A DNA stretch of 64,000 nt from an uncultured Parabacteroides sp. (GTDB taxonomy: Bacteria; Bacteroidota; Bacteroidia; Bacteroidales; Tannerellaceae). The DNA lies in assembly GCA_949289155.1 (NCBI GenBank), contig CASEMX010000018.1, positions 42,839 to 106,838 on the forward strand, in the 5' to 3' direction. The notes under the pieces were generated by a model. The model searched no databases. It had not been told where the DNA came from and worked only from the letters and a program-made list of their open reading frames with translations. Shown here piece after piece: positions 11,057 through 20,562 of the stretch; position 1 is the first letter of the stretch, and the number at the start of each line of letters is the position of its first letter. The position numbers and the translations under genes are program-made.

Positions 11057-11926
11057 ATGGCATCATTGAAGGAAATAAAGAATAGAATTGCTTCTATTAA
11101 AAGTACGCAGAAGATTACCGCGGCTATGAAGATGGTGGCGTCTGCTAAATTGCATCATACGCAGACTGCTACTGAGCGGACATTAGCCTATTCGTCGCAG
11201 CTGTCAGGTATCTTGGATAGTTTACTTTCTGCGGAAGCAGATATGACTTCGCCGCTCACGGCAAGTCGCAATGTAAAGAATGTTGCCATTGTAGTTTGTT
11301 CCTCTAATACCGGTTTGTGTGGAAGTTTTAACGCAAATATCTGGAAAGCGACGGAGGAACTGATTCATAATTATGAGCAGCAAAATCTGACACTGCATTT
11401 TTTCCCGGTGGGGAAGAAAGTAGCTAAAGAATTGCAGAGTAGAGGATATACCTATAACGAAGAGTTTATCGGTTTGACGGAACATCTTTCGTATGCAGAA
11501 GCAGCAAAATTAGCAGCGCGTATGCAGGAATTATTCCTTTCTGGGACAGTTGATCGCGTAGAACTATTATATCATCATTTTAAGAATATGATGCAGCAAA
11601 TAGTAACGCATAAAAATTATCTGCCACTCTCATTGGAGGAGAAGCAAGCTAAGGAAACCGTTACGGGATACATGAATGATTATATCTTGGAACCGTCGGT
11701 GGAACAATTGCAACAGCTTTTATTTCCGAAGATGTTGAATCTGCAAGTATATACGGTTTTGTTGGATACAAGTACTGCCGAACATGCAGCACGAATGATG
11801 GCAATGCAGACTGCTAATGACAATGCTAATGATTTAATTCAGGAATTGACGCTTCAATATAACAAGACTCGTCAGCAGGCGATTACGAATGAATTGTTAG
11901 ATATTGTTGGTGGCATGAGCAAATAA
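11057..11926 (+). CDS. atpG: ATP synthase F1 subunit gamma
   Basis: This 289-residue central rotor shaft starts with MASLKEIKNRIASIKSTQKI and ends with YNKTRQQAITNELLDIVGG. These are the two long helices that form the coiled coil inside the alpha-beta ring, with a Rossmann-like middle domain between them. It is the last gene of the operon, 15 bp after atpA, and is followed by a hairpin terminator. Confidence 0.97.
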   Translation: MASLKEIKNRIASIKSTQKITAAMKMVASAKLHHTQTATERTLAYSSQLSGILDSLLSAEADMTSPLTASRNVKNVAIVVCSSNTGLCGSFNANIWKATEELIHNYEQQNLTLHFFPVGKKVAKELQSRGYTYNEEFIGLTEHLSYAEAAKLAARMQELFLSGTVDRVELLYHHFKNMMQQIVTHKNYLPLSLEEKQAKETVTGYMNDYILEPSVEQLQQLLFPKMLNLQVYTVLLDTSTAEHAARMMAMQTANDNANDLIQELTLQYNKTRQQAITNELLDIVGGMSK

Positions 11927-11975
11927 TGCTCAAGTTACATAGAGCCATGCCTCATTTGGGCTGGCTCAGTTAATA

Positions 11976-12010
11976 AAGGCTGGCTCAGTTTTTTATGCTG
12001 CGCCAGCCTT
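11976..12010. terminator. Terminator after atpG, convergent with the GH76-like gene
   Basis: AAGGCTGGC (11976-11984) pairs perfectly with GCCAGCCTT (12002-12010) and is followed by ATTTGTTTGT. It lies between converging genes and could serve both. GGCTGGCTCAGTT occurs twice (11959 and 11978), so the left arm appears to have been duplicated. Confidence 0.65.
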
Positions 12011-12036
12011 ATTTGTTTGTCGTTATTTAGGTCGGA

Positions 12037-13134
12037 TTAATAAATTGCTTGGGCTTCCATGACACATTCCAATGCGCTGGAGTTGGCAGCGGCATTGACG
12101 GCGTGGAAAGGACCGTACCAATAGCAGCCGAAACTCATCGTTTCCGGGTCGTAATTGTTATGGATAATCGATTCGGCGTTCTTGATGATAAAATCGCGAT
12201 AGATTGGATTATTCGTTACTTTATAAAGGAAACCTAAATGGCGGATAAAGATTCCTTTAAACTGTACGCCGTCATTGCTGGTCGCTATGTTCGGATTCAT
12301 TTCGCACAGGATTCCGTCTTCGTTGACCAATTCTTTTGTAATCGTGGCTTTGGCAATATTTTCAGCCATTGTCAGGTACTTTTTATCGTGCGAATAGAGG
12401 TGCATCTCCGTTAAAACGGCGATAGCAACGCCTTGGTTGTAGGTATAATGGGCGTTTCGGTTTGGAGTGCAGTCCTCTTTCAATCCGTCTTCGATTTGCT
12501 GGAGGTCAGTATTGTACATTCCGGTTTGCAGATACCAGTTCACCTCTTTTTTAAACCAATCGGCATATTTGTTCTTGCCGGTAGTGTTATAGAGACGGAT
12601 GGCCGTCAGCGCAAACAAATTGTTCGCTATTGAGTTTTTGTAGTGATGCGGGTTTTTCCGCCAGTAGATACCGCCACCGCAGGTGTCATCGCTCCAGCCT
12701 TTTGTCATGTCTTCGAATATGGTTTCCGCCATATCCAAGTATTTTTTGTCGTTCGTCAGTTTGAACGCATTAATCCATGCCAAAGCCCACCAACCTTCGT
12801 CGTCGTAGAAATCATTGATAAAGTTATCGCAATAGTGATGCAGTTTTCCAGTTGAGTCGTTTACGGCATAATGCTTGGCTTTTTGGAAAACATCCTCGAT
12901 TACGGGAGCAATCTCCTTTTTGTTTTTGGTAATTTCTCCATAGCGGATAACCGCTGTCAGCAGATTTGCGGAATTCCACCAACCCGCCGTTTCCCAGATA
13001 CCCGTCGAATCATTCCGCCAAGTCAGCGAACGCTCCAGACTGGTGTGCATTTTGGTGTCGAACGGCGTATGCTTGTGCCCTCCACAAGCCGAAAGAAGCA
13101 ACAACAGGGTTGCCATGATTACGTATTTATTCAT
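12037..13134 (-). CDS. GH76-like glycosidase lipoprotein (alpha-1,6-mannanase type)
   Basis: This 365-residue protein has a lipoprotein signal peptide with lipobox LSAC (Cys17), so it is probably anchored in the outer membrane or periplasm. The rest resembles an all-helical (alpha/alpha)6 barrel. The adjacent acids Asp111-Asp112 in NDFYDDEGWWALAWI match the catalytic DD pair of family GH76. Characterised GH76 enzymes cut alpha-1,6-mannan backbones such as yeast mannan. There is no SusC/SusD pair next to it. The family call rests on the DD motif and Trp-rich repeats; the exact substrate is unknown. Confidence 0.75.
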   Translation of the reverse strand: MNKYVIMATLLLLLSACGGHKHTPFDTKMHTSLERSLTWRNDSTGIWETAGWWNSANLLTAVIRYGEITKNKKEIAPVIEDVFQKAKHYAVNDSTGKLHHYCDNFINDFYDDEGWWALAWINAFKLTNDKKYLDMAETIFEDMTKGWSDDTCGGGIYWRKNPHHYKNSIANNLFALTAIRLYNTTGKNKYADWFKKEVNWYLQTGMYNTDLQQIEDGLKEDCTPNRNAHYTYNQGVAIAVLTEMHLYSHDKKYLTMAENIAKATITKELVNEDGILCEMNPNIATSNDGVQFKGIFIRHLGFLYKVTNNPIYRDFIIKNAESIIHNNYDPETMSFGCYWYGPFHAVNAAANSSALECVMEAQAIY

Positions 13135-13167
13135 ATTGATTTAAATTGTTGATGATTTTTCGGGGTG

Positions 13168-13175
13168 CAAACGTA
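13168..13175 (-). promoter_or_regulatory. Promoter of the GH76-like gene
   Basis: TACGTTTG on the minus strand fits the -7 consensus. A TTGC -33 box lies at 13194-13197, 18 bp away. It is in the divergent 122-bp gap. Confidence 0.55.
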
Positions 13176-13226
13176 CATAAAATCTTTTAATGCGCAATTG
13201 ATGGAGATGGATAAATTGAAAAGTAT

Positions 13227-13234
13227 TATCTTTG
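13227..13234 (+). promoter_or_regulatory. -7 element for the LysM/PorT-like operon
   Basis: TATCTTTG lies 23 bp before the LysM gene start, leaving a very short leader. The -33 box is not clear. Confidence 0.5.
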
Positions 13235-13256
13235 TCCGCATTAAAAACATGAGATA

Positions 13257-15035
13257 ATGAATAAGATACTGAAAAGATGCATCTTCGTTTGTTTGCTGGG
13301 GTGGAGCCTGAATCTTTCCGCGCAGCAGGAACAGACATTCAGCCATACCATAGAACAGGGACAGACCGTTTATGCCATTGCGACGATGTACGGAGTGACG
13401 CCGGAAGCTATTTATAAACTGAATCCGGGAAGCAAAGAGGGAATCAAAGCCGGCAAGGTATTGCTTATTCCCAAACGTCCGGCTTCGTTCACGGAGGGTG
13501 AGGAGACAGAAACCTATACGTTCCATACAATCGAACGGAAAGAGACGCTCTATGCGGTTTCAATGAAGTATAAAGTTCCCGCGCAGTATATCATCGATGC
13601 CAATCCCGGCTTATCGACAAAGACATTCACCACCGGAAAGACCATACGTATCCCGCTGAGCAAAAGCGTGGACCGGAAAAAAGCCGGGACAGTCGAACGG
13701 GAGCAGGATGCACCGAAGGAGATAGAATATACCGTCCAGAAAAAGGAGACGATGTACAGCCTGTGCCGTAAATTCAAGACGTCGAGCTACGAGCTGCTCA
13801 AACGGAACCCGAAACTCAAGCGGGGCGTCAAGGCGGGCATGGTTATTTTCATTCCGATAAAAGACGAGAAGCAGTTGGCTGCGGCAGCGGCTGCTCCGGC
13901 TGAAGAGGTCATCCAGTCGGAGACGGAAGTCAATGCGCTGCTCTCCGCGCCGAGAGATGTGAAGCGGTTGGACCAATTGAAGGTCGCGCTGCTGCTGCCG
14001 TTCAATCCGGCAAGGCAGACTTCGGCCTCTTCCCGCTTCATCGAGTATTACGAAGGAATGCTCCTTGCCGTGGACAGTCTCCGCAACCAAGGATTCTCGT
14101 TGGATTTGTCGGTGTATGATACCGGCGACGGGACCCAGCGCATTCGCGAGATACTGACGGGCGAGACGTTGCCGAATGTCGATTTGATTATCGGCGCGGT
14201 TCAAAATGACCAAATCAAGCTGATTGCCGACTTCGCCAAGGCGCACGAGATAAAGTATGTCATCCCCTTCACCTCGAAGAATGACGACGTGCTGTCGAAC
14301 GCTTGCGTCTTTCAGGTGAATACGCCGCATTCCTACCTCTATTCGAAGGCGGCGGAGCGCGGACGGAAGTTGTTTGCCAACGACAATATTATCTTCGTCA
14401 ATTTGCCGGACAAGGAGGAGAAACGGGAGTTTATCCGGACCTTCCAGACCGAGCTGCGCGACCACAATATCCCGTTCAAGGAGATGGACTATAACGTCGA
14501 GCTGTTTGCCGAAGAGATTGATTCGCTCTACATGGTGGATAGCTGCCGGAACGTGGTCATCCCCACCTCTTCCTCTATCGAGGCATTACAGAAGATAAAG
14601 ACCCCGCTGCGGATGCTTGCCGAGACGCAGACCGACTATACGATTGCCCTCTTCGGGTATCCGGAGTGGCAGACCTATGTCCGCGATGCATTGGACGATT
14701 TTTATACGCTCGACACCTATATCTACACCAATTTCTATGCCGACAACTTGGACCGCCCCATGCACGACTTCTACGACAAGTTCAAGACGTGGTACAGCAA
14801 GGACCTTATCAATACCTATCCGAAATATGGTATCTTAGGCTTTGACACGGGGATGTTCTTCTTCGGCGCGATGAAAAAATATGGGGTCAACTTCGAGGAT
14901 AAGTTGGAGGACTATCACTATCCGAGCATCCAGACCGGCTTCGATTTCCACCGTGTCAACAATTGGGGCGGCTTCATCAACACGAATATTTTCATCGTTC
15001 ATTACCATAAAGATTATACAGTAACGCGGGATTAA
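13257..15035 (+). CDS. Triple-LysM protein with a periplasmic-binding-like domain
   Basis: This 592-residue exported protein has a signal peptide ending near residue 22 (LNLSAQQ). Three LysM modules follow at about 27-73, 87-135 and 155-202, each with the pattern (Q/K)GQTVYAIA...IYKLNP...IPK. LysM binds the GlcNAc-X-GlcNAc backbone of peptidoglycan. Residues from about 235 to the end look like a two-lobed type I periplasmic binding fold (KVALLLPFNPA, DLIIGAVQNDQIKLIADFA), comparable in fold to amino-acid receptors and LpoA. It probably acts at the cell wall, perhaps as an envelope-synthesis regulator. It is 1 bp from the PorT-like gene. Confidence 0.8.
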   Translation: MNKILKRCIFVCLLGWSLNLSAQQEQTFSHTIEQGQTVYAIATMYGVTPEAIYKLNPGSKEGIKAGKVLLIPKRPASFTEGEETETYTFHTIERKETLYAVSMKYKVPAQYIIDANPGLSTKTFTTGKTIRIPLSKSVDRKKAGTVEREQDAPKEIEYTVQKKETMYSLCRKFKTSSYELLKRNPKLKRGVKAGMVIFIPIKDEKQLAAAAAAPAEEVIQSETEVNALLSAPRDVKRLDQLKVALLLPFNPARQTSASSRFIEYYEGMLLAVDSLRNQGFSLDLSVYDTGDGTQRIREILTGETLPNVDLIIGAVQNDQIKLIADFAKAHEIKYVIPFTSKNDDVLSNACVFQVNTPHSYLYSKAAERGRKLFANDNIIFVNLPDKEEKREFIRTFQTELRDHNIPFKEMDYNVELFAEEIDSLYMVDSCRNVVIPTSSSIEALQKIKTPLRMLAETQTDYTIALFGYPEWQTYVRDALDDFYTLDTYIYTNFYADNLDRPMHDFYDKFKTWYSKDLINTYPKYGILGFDTGMFFFGAMKKYGVNFEDKLEDYHYPSIQTGFDFHRVNNWGGFINTNIFIVHYHKDYTVTRD

Positions 15036-15036
15036 G

Positions 15037-15711
15037 ATGAATATACACAAATTCTTTTTCTTGGCAATCATCGCCGTCGCGACAATAATCGGGAGCGAAG
15101 GCCGGGCGCAAACCGGAACGTTCCGGCAAGAATTGTCGGTCGGTCCCTCGTTCGGCGTGACCTTCTCCAGCGTTTCTTTCTACCCGAAGGTCAACAAGAG
15201 CATGAAACAGGGCTATACGGGCGGCGTGGCAGTGCGCTGGGTCACGGAGAAGCATCTGGGGCTTCAGGCGGAGCTGAATTACACCCAGCAGGGATGGCAG
15301 GAGGCGTTCGACGAGCAGCCGCAGTATGCGTACAGCCGTACCCTCAATTATCTGGAGCTCCCCTTCCTGACCCATATCTATTTCGGGAGCGACCGCTTCC
15401 GTTTTTACCTGAATTTGGGTCCCAAGATTGGCTACCTCCTCAGCGAGAGCACCGAGAGCAATTTGGGCGACGCCGAGCCGAACCGCACGAACGACCAGCA
15501 CCATTTGGCGGTGCAGCGGAAGTTCGACTGGGGATTGTGCGGCGGTCCGGGTCTGGAATTGCGGACGGGCATCGGTTCGTTCCTGCTCGAAGGCCGCTAC
15601 TACTACGCGCTGGGCGATATTTTCAATAGCAAGCGCAGCGACCCGTTCGCGAAATCAGCCGGACAGGTCATCAGCGCGAAAATCACCTACCTCTTCCCGA
15701 TTCTGAAATAA
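15037..15711 (+). CDS. PorT-like outer-membrane beta-barrel protein
   Basis: This 224-residue protein has a signal peptide (to about residue 25, GRAQ). Alternating amphipathic strands follow, as in the small outer-membrane barrels often annotated as PorT family, with phrases such as LGLQAELNYTQQGWQ and RTLNYLELPFLTHIYF. True PorT is required for the type IX secretion system, but the family name covers many barrels of unknown role, so a T9SS function is not shown. The gene is tightly coupled to the LysM protein, which suggests a linked envelope function. Confidence 0.75.
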   Translation: MNIHKFFFLAIIAVATIIGSEGRAQTGTFRQELSVGPSFGVTFSSVSFYPKVNKSMKQGYTGGVAVRWVTEKHLGLQAELNYTQQGWQEAFDEQPQYAYSRTLNYLELPFLTHIYFGSDRFRFYLNLGPKIGYLLSESTESNLGDAEPNRTNDQHHLAVQRKFDWGLCGGPGLELRTGIGSFLLEGRYYYALGDIFNSKRSDPFAKSAGQVISAKITYLFPILK

Positions 15712-15732
15712 ACCGGGCGAAAACGATAGGGC

Positions 15733-16320
15733 GGACGAAATCTCGGTTTGAAATTAGCCCCTGCTGACGAACGGGACGTAATCTCGATTTGAAATTAGCC
15801 CCTGCTGACGAACGGGATGAAATCTCGGTTTGAAATTAGCCCCTGCTGATGAACGGGGCGTAATCTCAATTTGAAATTATCTCTTGCTGACGAACGGGGC
15901 GAAATCTCGATTTGAAATTATCTCCTGCTGATGAACGGGACGAAATCTCGGTTTGAAATTATCTCCTGCTGATGAACGGGACGAAATCTCGGTTTGAAAT
16001 TAGCCCCTGCTGGTGAACGGGACGTAATCCAGGTTTTGGATTAGTCCCTGCTGACGAACGGGACGTAATCCAGGTTTTGGATTAGTCCCTGCTGACGAAC
16101 GGGACGTAATCCATCCCTGCTGACGAACGGGACGTAATCCAGGTTTTGGATTATCTCCTGCTGATGAACGGGACGTAATCCAGGTTCTGGATTATCTCCT
16201 GCTGACGAACGGGACGTAATCCAGGTTTTGGATTAGTCCCTGCTGGTGAACGGGACGTAATCCAGGTTCTGGATTATCTCCTGCTGGTGAACGGGACGAA
16301 ATCCCGACTTGGGATTAGCC
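15733..16320. repeat. 41-bp tandem array of double-hairpin units, 14 copies
   Basis: CTGCTG or its variant recurs at 15761, 15802, 15843, 15884, 15925, 15966, 16007, 16048, 16089, 16117, 16158, 16199, 16240 and 16281. The period is exactly 41 bp except for one unit missing 13 bp. Each unit has two hairpins: GTCCC/GGGAC around the 11-nt loop TGCTGACGAAC, and AATCCA/TGGATT around GGTTT. The first seven units carry an AATCTC...GAAATT version of the second hairpin, the later ones the CCA/TGG version, and the last a CCC/GGG version. It fills the gap between the PorT-like and MATE genes. Confidence 0.9.
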
Positions 16321-16358
16321 CCCGTCGGCGTCCGTTAGCGGAGAAGAGAAAAAAGGAG

Positions 16359-16366
16359 TACCTTTG
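16359..16366 (+). promoter_or_regulatory. -7 element for the first MATE gene
   Basis: TACCTTTG lies 50 bp before the chosen start and about 40 bp after the last repeat unit. Confidence 0.55.
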
Positions 16367-16415
16367 CAGGGCGAATGAACCAATAATAGGAATTGAAACG
16401 ATAAAAAGAGAGATT

Positions 16416-17750
16416 ATGGCAAAGAAAACGGAATATACGAACCGCGAGATATTGACGATAACATTTCCCGTGATGGTCAGCCTCCTGATGGAGCATCTGA
16501 TTGGACTCACGGATACGGCCTACTTGGGCAGGGTGGGCGAGGTCGAGCTTGGCGCCTCGGCACTGGCGGGCATCTACTACTTGATACTGTATATGTTGGG
16601 ATTCGGGTTCAGCATCGGAGCGCAAATCCTGATAGCGCGTCGGAACGGCGAGGGCAATTACGCGAAGATAGGCGAGGTGTTTATCCAAGGGTCGCTCTTC
16701 CTCATCCTGTTCGCCGGGGTGCTTTTTGCGGCGTCGCACCTCTATTCGCCGTTGCTGCTGCGCGGGCTGATTGAATCGGATGCGGTTTTCCGTGCGACAA
16801 TCGCTTACATCGACTGGCGCGTGTATGGTTTCTTCTTCTCGTTCATTTCCGCCATGTTCCGCGCTTTCTACGTCGGGACCACGCATACGAAGATATTGAC
16901 CGCCAACTCGCTGGTGATGGTCGGGACCAATGTGGTGCTGAATTACATCCTCATCTTCGGGAAACTGGGCTGTCCGGCGCTGGGGATACAGGGCGCGGCG
17001 ATAGCCTCGTCCATTTCGGAAGCCGTGTCAGTGCTTTTCTTCGTGATATATACCTTGCGGCACGTCGACCACCGGAAATACCGGCTGTTCAGCGCATGGC
17101 ACTTCGACGCCAAGATGCTGAAGCAAATCCTCGGCGTATCGATTTGGATTATGATACAGAACGGCTTCGCCTTCTGCAGTTGGTTTATCTTTTTCATCGC
17201 GATGGAGCATCACGGCGAACGCCCGCTTGCCATCACCAATATTGTGCGCAGCATATCGGCGTTCCTGTTCATGTTCGTCAACGCCTTCGCCTCGACCAAC
17301 AGTTCGCTCGTGAGTAACCTGATAGGCTCCGGCCATCCCGAAAAAGTGATGCCGCTCTGCCGCCAGATGATAAAGCTCTGTTACAGCTTCGTCCTCCCGG
17401 TCGCACTGCTCATCGCCCTACTGCCGACATGGTTCCTGCGCATCTACACCGACAATCCGGATTTGATACAGAGTTCGGTCGCCTCATTGTGGGTTATGTT
17501 AGGGTCATACCTCCTCGCTGTGCCGGCATTCGTCTATTTCATGAGCGTATCCGGTACAGGGAACACCAACGTTACCCTTCGCATAGAGATAGTCAGTGTG
17601 CTGGTCTATACTTTGGCGACCATTTGGATAGTGGTCGTCCAGCATGCCGACGTCGCCGTATGCTGGACAACCGAGTTTGTGTATGACGGGATGATTCTCT
17701 GCTCTTACCTGTATATGCGTTCAGGACGCTGGCAGAACCGGCGAATCTGA
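16416..17750 (+). CDS. MATE family efflux transporter (first of three)
   Basis: This inner-membrane protein of 444 residues has about 12 hydrophobic helices in two repeats, the MATE architecture that exports cationic compounds in exchange for Na+ or H+. The N-terminus ILTITFPVMVSLLMEHLIGL and the following DTAYLGRVGEVELGA fit the family. I chose ATG 16416 because it lies downstream of the TACCTTTG element. The longer in-frame extension to 16287 would start inside the repeat array and is basic and non-conserved in character. The substrate is not predictable. Confidence 0.88.
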   Translation: MAKKTEYTNREILTITFPVMVSLLMEHLIGLTDTAYLGRVGEVELGASALAGIYYLILYMLGFGFSIGAQILIARRNGEGNYAKIGEVFIQGSLFLILFAGVLFAASHLYSPLLLRGLIESDAVFRATIAYIDWRVYGFFFSFISAMFRAFYVGTTHTKILTANSLVMVGTNVVLNYILIFGKLGCPALGIQGAAIASSISEAVSVLFFVIYTLRHVDHRKYRLFSAWHFDAKMLKQILGVSIWIMIQNGFAFCSWFIFFIAMEHHGERPLAITNIVRSISAFLFMFVNAFASTNSSLVSNLIGSGHPEKVMPLCRQMIKLCYSFVLPVALLIALLPTWFLRIYTDNPDLIQSSVASLWVMLGSYLLAVPAFVYFMSVSGTGNTNVTLRIEIVSVLVYTLATIWIVVVQHADVAVCWTTEFVYDGMILCSYLYMRSGRWQNRRI

Positions 17751-17758
17751 GCCCTGTC

Positions 17759-19018
17759 TCACTCTTTTACTTCCTCATGGTAGAAGTACTCGACAAGGAA
17801 CTTCCAGTTTTCTCTGAGCAGCTCTTTGCCATGTTCTTCTCCCAGCAGAGTGGGGACGTGTGCATCGTCCAACATTCCCTGCTTCACCATCTCGATGAGT
17901 GTGTGTGCGCTGCAAAGCTTCACTGCAAAGACTCCAATCGCATGCTCCTTCGCAAATTCTTCGGAGTAGAACGGATTGTCCGAGTCTTTGATGCCGCGAA
18001 CGTAGAAGCTTATGCCCTCTACACCTCCCTCAGGAGAGACTGTCGCGGCGAAAGGCGCTACTTTTGCATCTGCAGGAGCTTTATCAGCAAACTCCATACC
18101 CATGTCCTGCGTCAAGAAATTGTAGAAATTACGCTCGTTGTCGTAATATCTGAACAATTTGCCCTCGTTGAGCTCAAGGAACTTCTCATAGTCCTTTTTG
18201 AATTCTTCGAGATGCTTTTCTTTGTCCGCTATCAGTGTGCTAACCGATTCGTCCGCCTTCTTTTTGAAGAGGTCGTAATCGGGATGACCCTCCGGAACCA
18301 ATCTGAGTAACCATTGCGGCGAAGTATAAGCTCTGAAAGGAGAGCGGATCTGCATAGCGGCCCAATGATGGAAATAGAAGATTTCGTTTCCATTGGGAGC
18401 GATACCCTCCTTTCTCCAAACCTCCTTAAGAGATTCGCTTAATACTTCCTCCGCATCTGTCACCAGATAGGAGTGGTAATGGAACCAATGAAGCAACTTG
18501 TCGTAAGCCTCATCGTTCTCATACCGCGTTTCCGGACTAAACAACATACGCATGTTGTCATTTTCTGGAGCAACGGTCCATTCTTCGCAGAACAAATTAT
18601 ACACCATGTTGGCAGTAGCTTGCGTTACCGGATTTTCCGGACTGACGAACGTGCCCTTTCTCCAGCCGTGGTACTGCTGAATGTAGTGCCACAGCAAAAA
18701 GCGAACATCCTCGAGATTGACTTCATCTTCGTAATAATGGTCGCTTGTCTCGAAGAAGGGCAGGTAACGCCCGTAATCTTCCTTGTAACTCCGGATGAAC
18801 GTTCGCCAGATGTTTGTCTGGGAAATGACATCCTCAAAATAAGCCGCCAGGCGTAAAGAGGTCTGTTTTGCCTCTTTCTCTTCAAAAGAGTTAATTAATC
18901 CTGTTGCTTCAAAAATTTCATAAATTCGGTTGGAAATATTGGTATAATACGCATCAACCGACGTGCTTTGCGCATAAGGATGCAGCAATAGCCATTCTTT
19001 AACAAAAATCTTTTTCAT
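17759..19018 (-). CDS. Uncharacterised cytosolic protein, DUF3843-like
   Basis: This 419-residue soluble protein has no signal peptide or membrane segment. It is rich in aromatic and charged residues and opens MKKIFVKEWLLLHPYAQST. The start and overall character resemble, from memory, the Bacteroidota-specific DUF3843 family; I cannot confirm this here and the function is unknown. It converges on the MATE gene with only 8 bp between the stops. Metabolic gene metY lies upstream, but a hairpin between them argues against one transcript. Confidence 0.6.
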   Translation of the reverse strand: MKKIFVKEWLLLHPYAQSTSVDAYYTNISNRIYEIFEATGLINSFEEKEAKQTSLRLAAYFEDVISQTNIWRTFIRSYKEDYGRYLPFFETSDHYYEDEVNLEDVRFLLWHYIQQYHGWRKGTFVSPENPVTQATANMVYNLFCEEWTVAPENDNMRMLFSPETRYENDEAYDKLLHWFHYHSYLVTDAEEVLSESLKEVWRKEGIAPNGNEIFYFHHWAAMQIRSPFRAYTSPQWLLRLVPEGHPDYDLFKKKADESVSTLIADKEKHLEEFKKDYEKFLELNEGKLFRYYDNERNFYNFLTQDMGMEFADKAPADAKVAPFAATVSPEGGVEGISFYVRGIKDSDNPFYSEEFAKEHAIGVFAVKLCSAHTLIEMVKQGMLDDAHVPTLLGEEHGKELLRENWKFLVEYFYHEEVKE

Positions 19019-19177
19019 TGGAAATTATAAGTTTCTTGAATGTATTCTTCTATCATCTCCTTATTCTTTGAAATAATTTGCAATATTCACTAATTTTCAT
19101 GAGATATGCAACTTCGGAGCGATAGAGTGCGCTTGAGACGAAATGTGCCATTTTATAAGTTCTTGTGGAAATATAAA

Positions 19178-19224
19178 AATGACATGTGAAATGATATAAT
19201 TGCCTTATTATTCCACATGTCATT
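19178..19224 (-). terminator. Terminator of metY
   Basis: Read on the minus strand, AATGACATGTG and CACATGTCATT form an 11-bp perfect stem followed by a T-rich tract. It is about 30 bp past the metY stop. The rest of the 19019-19253 gap is AT-rich. Confidence 0.65.
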
Positions 19225-19253
19225 GAATGATTTTCAATAGAGGCCAGAGATTT

Positions 19254-20534
19254 TTATCCTAAAGCCTGTTGAATATCAGCTATAATATCGTTGACATCTT
19301 CAATTCCAACAGAGAAACGGATAAGGTCAGGAGCAATTCCTGCTTCGCGTAACTGTTCGTCGGTTAATTGGCGATGTGTGTGGCTTGCGGGATGGAGTAC
19401 GCATGAACGAGCATCTGCCACATGGGTTACGATGGCAATCAACTTCAAATTGTCCATGAAACGTATTGCCACATCGCGTCCTCCCTTTAATCCGAATGAG
19501 AGTACGCCACAGGAGCCATTCGGAAGATATTTCTCAGCAAGGGCATGATATTTGTTGCTTTTCAGTCCCGGATAATTTACCCATGCCACTTTATCGCATT
19601 TTTCCAGCCACTCGGCTACGGCTTGTGCGTTTTTGCAGTGCTGAGGTACACGCAGATGTAAAGTTTCCAGACCCAGATTCAACAGAAAAGCATTTTGTGG
19701 AGACTGGATTGCTCCTAAATCGCGCATTAATTGGCTTGTAGCTTTAGTAATGAACGCCAACTTTCCAAATGTTTTCGTGTAAGTCAGTCCGTGATAGGAT
19801 TCATCTGGTTGACACAGTCCCGGATATTTGTCGGCATGGGCTTCCCAGTCGAAGTTTCCGCTATCGACAATACATCCTCCTACACAGCAGGCATGACCAT
19901 CCATATATTTAGTTGTAGAGTGGGTAACAATATCGGCTCCCCATTCAAATGGACGGCAATTGATAGGCGTTGCGAAAGTATTGTCCACCACCAATGGTAC
20001 GCCATGCCGGTGGGCTATACGGGCAAATTTCTCAACGTCCAACACCATTACTCCCGGATTGGAAATCATTTCACCAAACATCATTTTGGTATTAGGGCGG
20101 AAGGCTTTTGCAATTTCTTCTTCCGGAGCATCTTGATCAACAAAAGTGCACTCAATGCCCATTTTTTTCAGTGTAACCCCGAAGAGATTATAGGTTCCGC
20201 CATAGATGCTGGTAGCACTCACGATATGATCACCTGCTTCACAAATATTAAATGCCGTAAAAAAGTTGGCAGCTTGTCCTGAAGAGGTCAGCATTGCCGC
20301 TACGCCACCTTCTAACTCTGCAATTTTCGAAGCCACCGCATCGTTTGTCGGATTTTGTAATCGTGTATAGAAATAACCGCTTTCTTCTAAGTCGAACAAA
20401 CGTGCCATTTGTTCACTCGTTTCATACTTGAAGGTTGTACTTTGATAAATAGGTAATACACGCGGTTCTCCGTTTTTGGGTTTCCAACCCGCTTGCACGC
20501 ACAGTGTGCCTTTATTCATTTTTTTTTCTTCCAT
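19254..20534 (-). CDS. metY: O-acetylhomoserine (thiol)-lyase
   Basis: This 426-residue PLP enzyme makes homocysteine (or methionine with methanethiol) from O-acetylhomoserine and sulfide. It belongs to the Cys/Met metabolism fold-type I family. The PLP-binding Lys is in THSTTKYMDGH, and the substrate side shows LVVDNTFATP. Length fits MetY, which is longer than cystathionine synthases and lyases (about 380-400). A second in-frame ATG at codon 6 is an equally possible start. A -7 element lies 30-40 bp upstream, so it can be transcribed apart from the MATE gene. Confidence 0.92.
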   Translation of the reverse strand: MEEKKMNKGTLCVQAGWKPKNGEPRVLPIYQSTTFKYETSEQMARLFDLEESGYFYTRLQNPTNDAVASKIAELEGGVAAMLTSSGQAANFFTAFNICEAGDHIVSATSIYGGTYNLFGVTLKKMGIECTFVDQDAPEEEIAKAFRPNTKMMFGEMISNPGVMVLDVEKFARIAHRHGVPLVVDNTFATPINCRPFEWGADIVTHSTTKYMDGHACCVGGCIVDSGNFDWEAHADKYPGLCQPDESYHGLTYTKTFGKLAFITKATSQLMRDLGAIQSPQNAFLLNLGLETLHLRVPQHCKNAQAVAEWLEKCDKVAWVNYPGLKSNKYHALAEKYLPNGSCGVLSFGLKGGRDVAIRFMDNLKLIAIVTHVADARSCVLHPASHTHRQLTDEQLREAGIAPDLIRFSVGIEDVNDIIADIQQALG

Positions 20535-20562
20535 TATTCTCTTTATTTAGATTAATTGCCGA

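Noticed and set aside
12049-13152. Several plus-strand ORFs opposite the GH76-like gene
   Set aside because: They are shadows of a well-supported minus-strand gene and lack recognisable motifs.
15733-16320. CRISPR array
   Set aside because: Units are directly repeated with no unique spacers, and no cas genes are present. The same applies to the other arrays.
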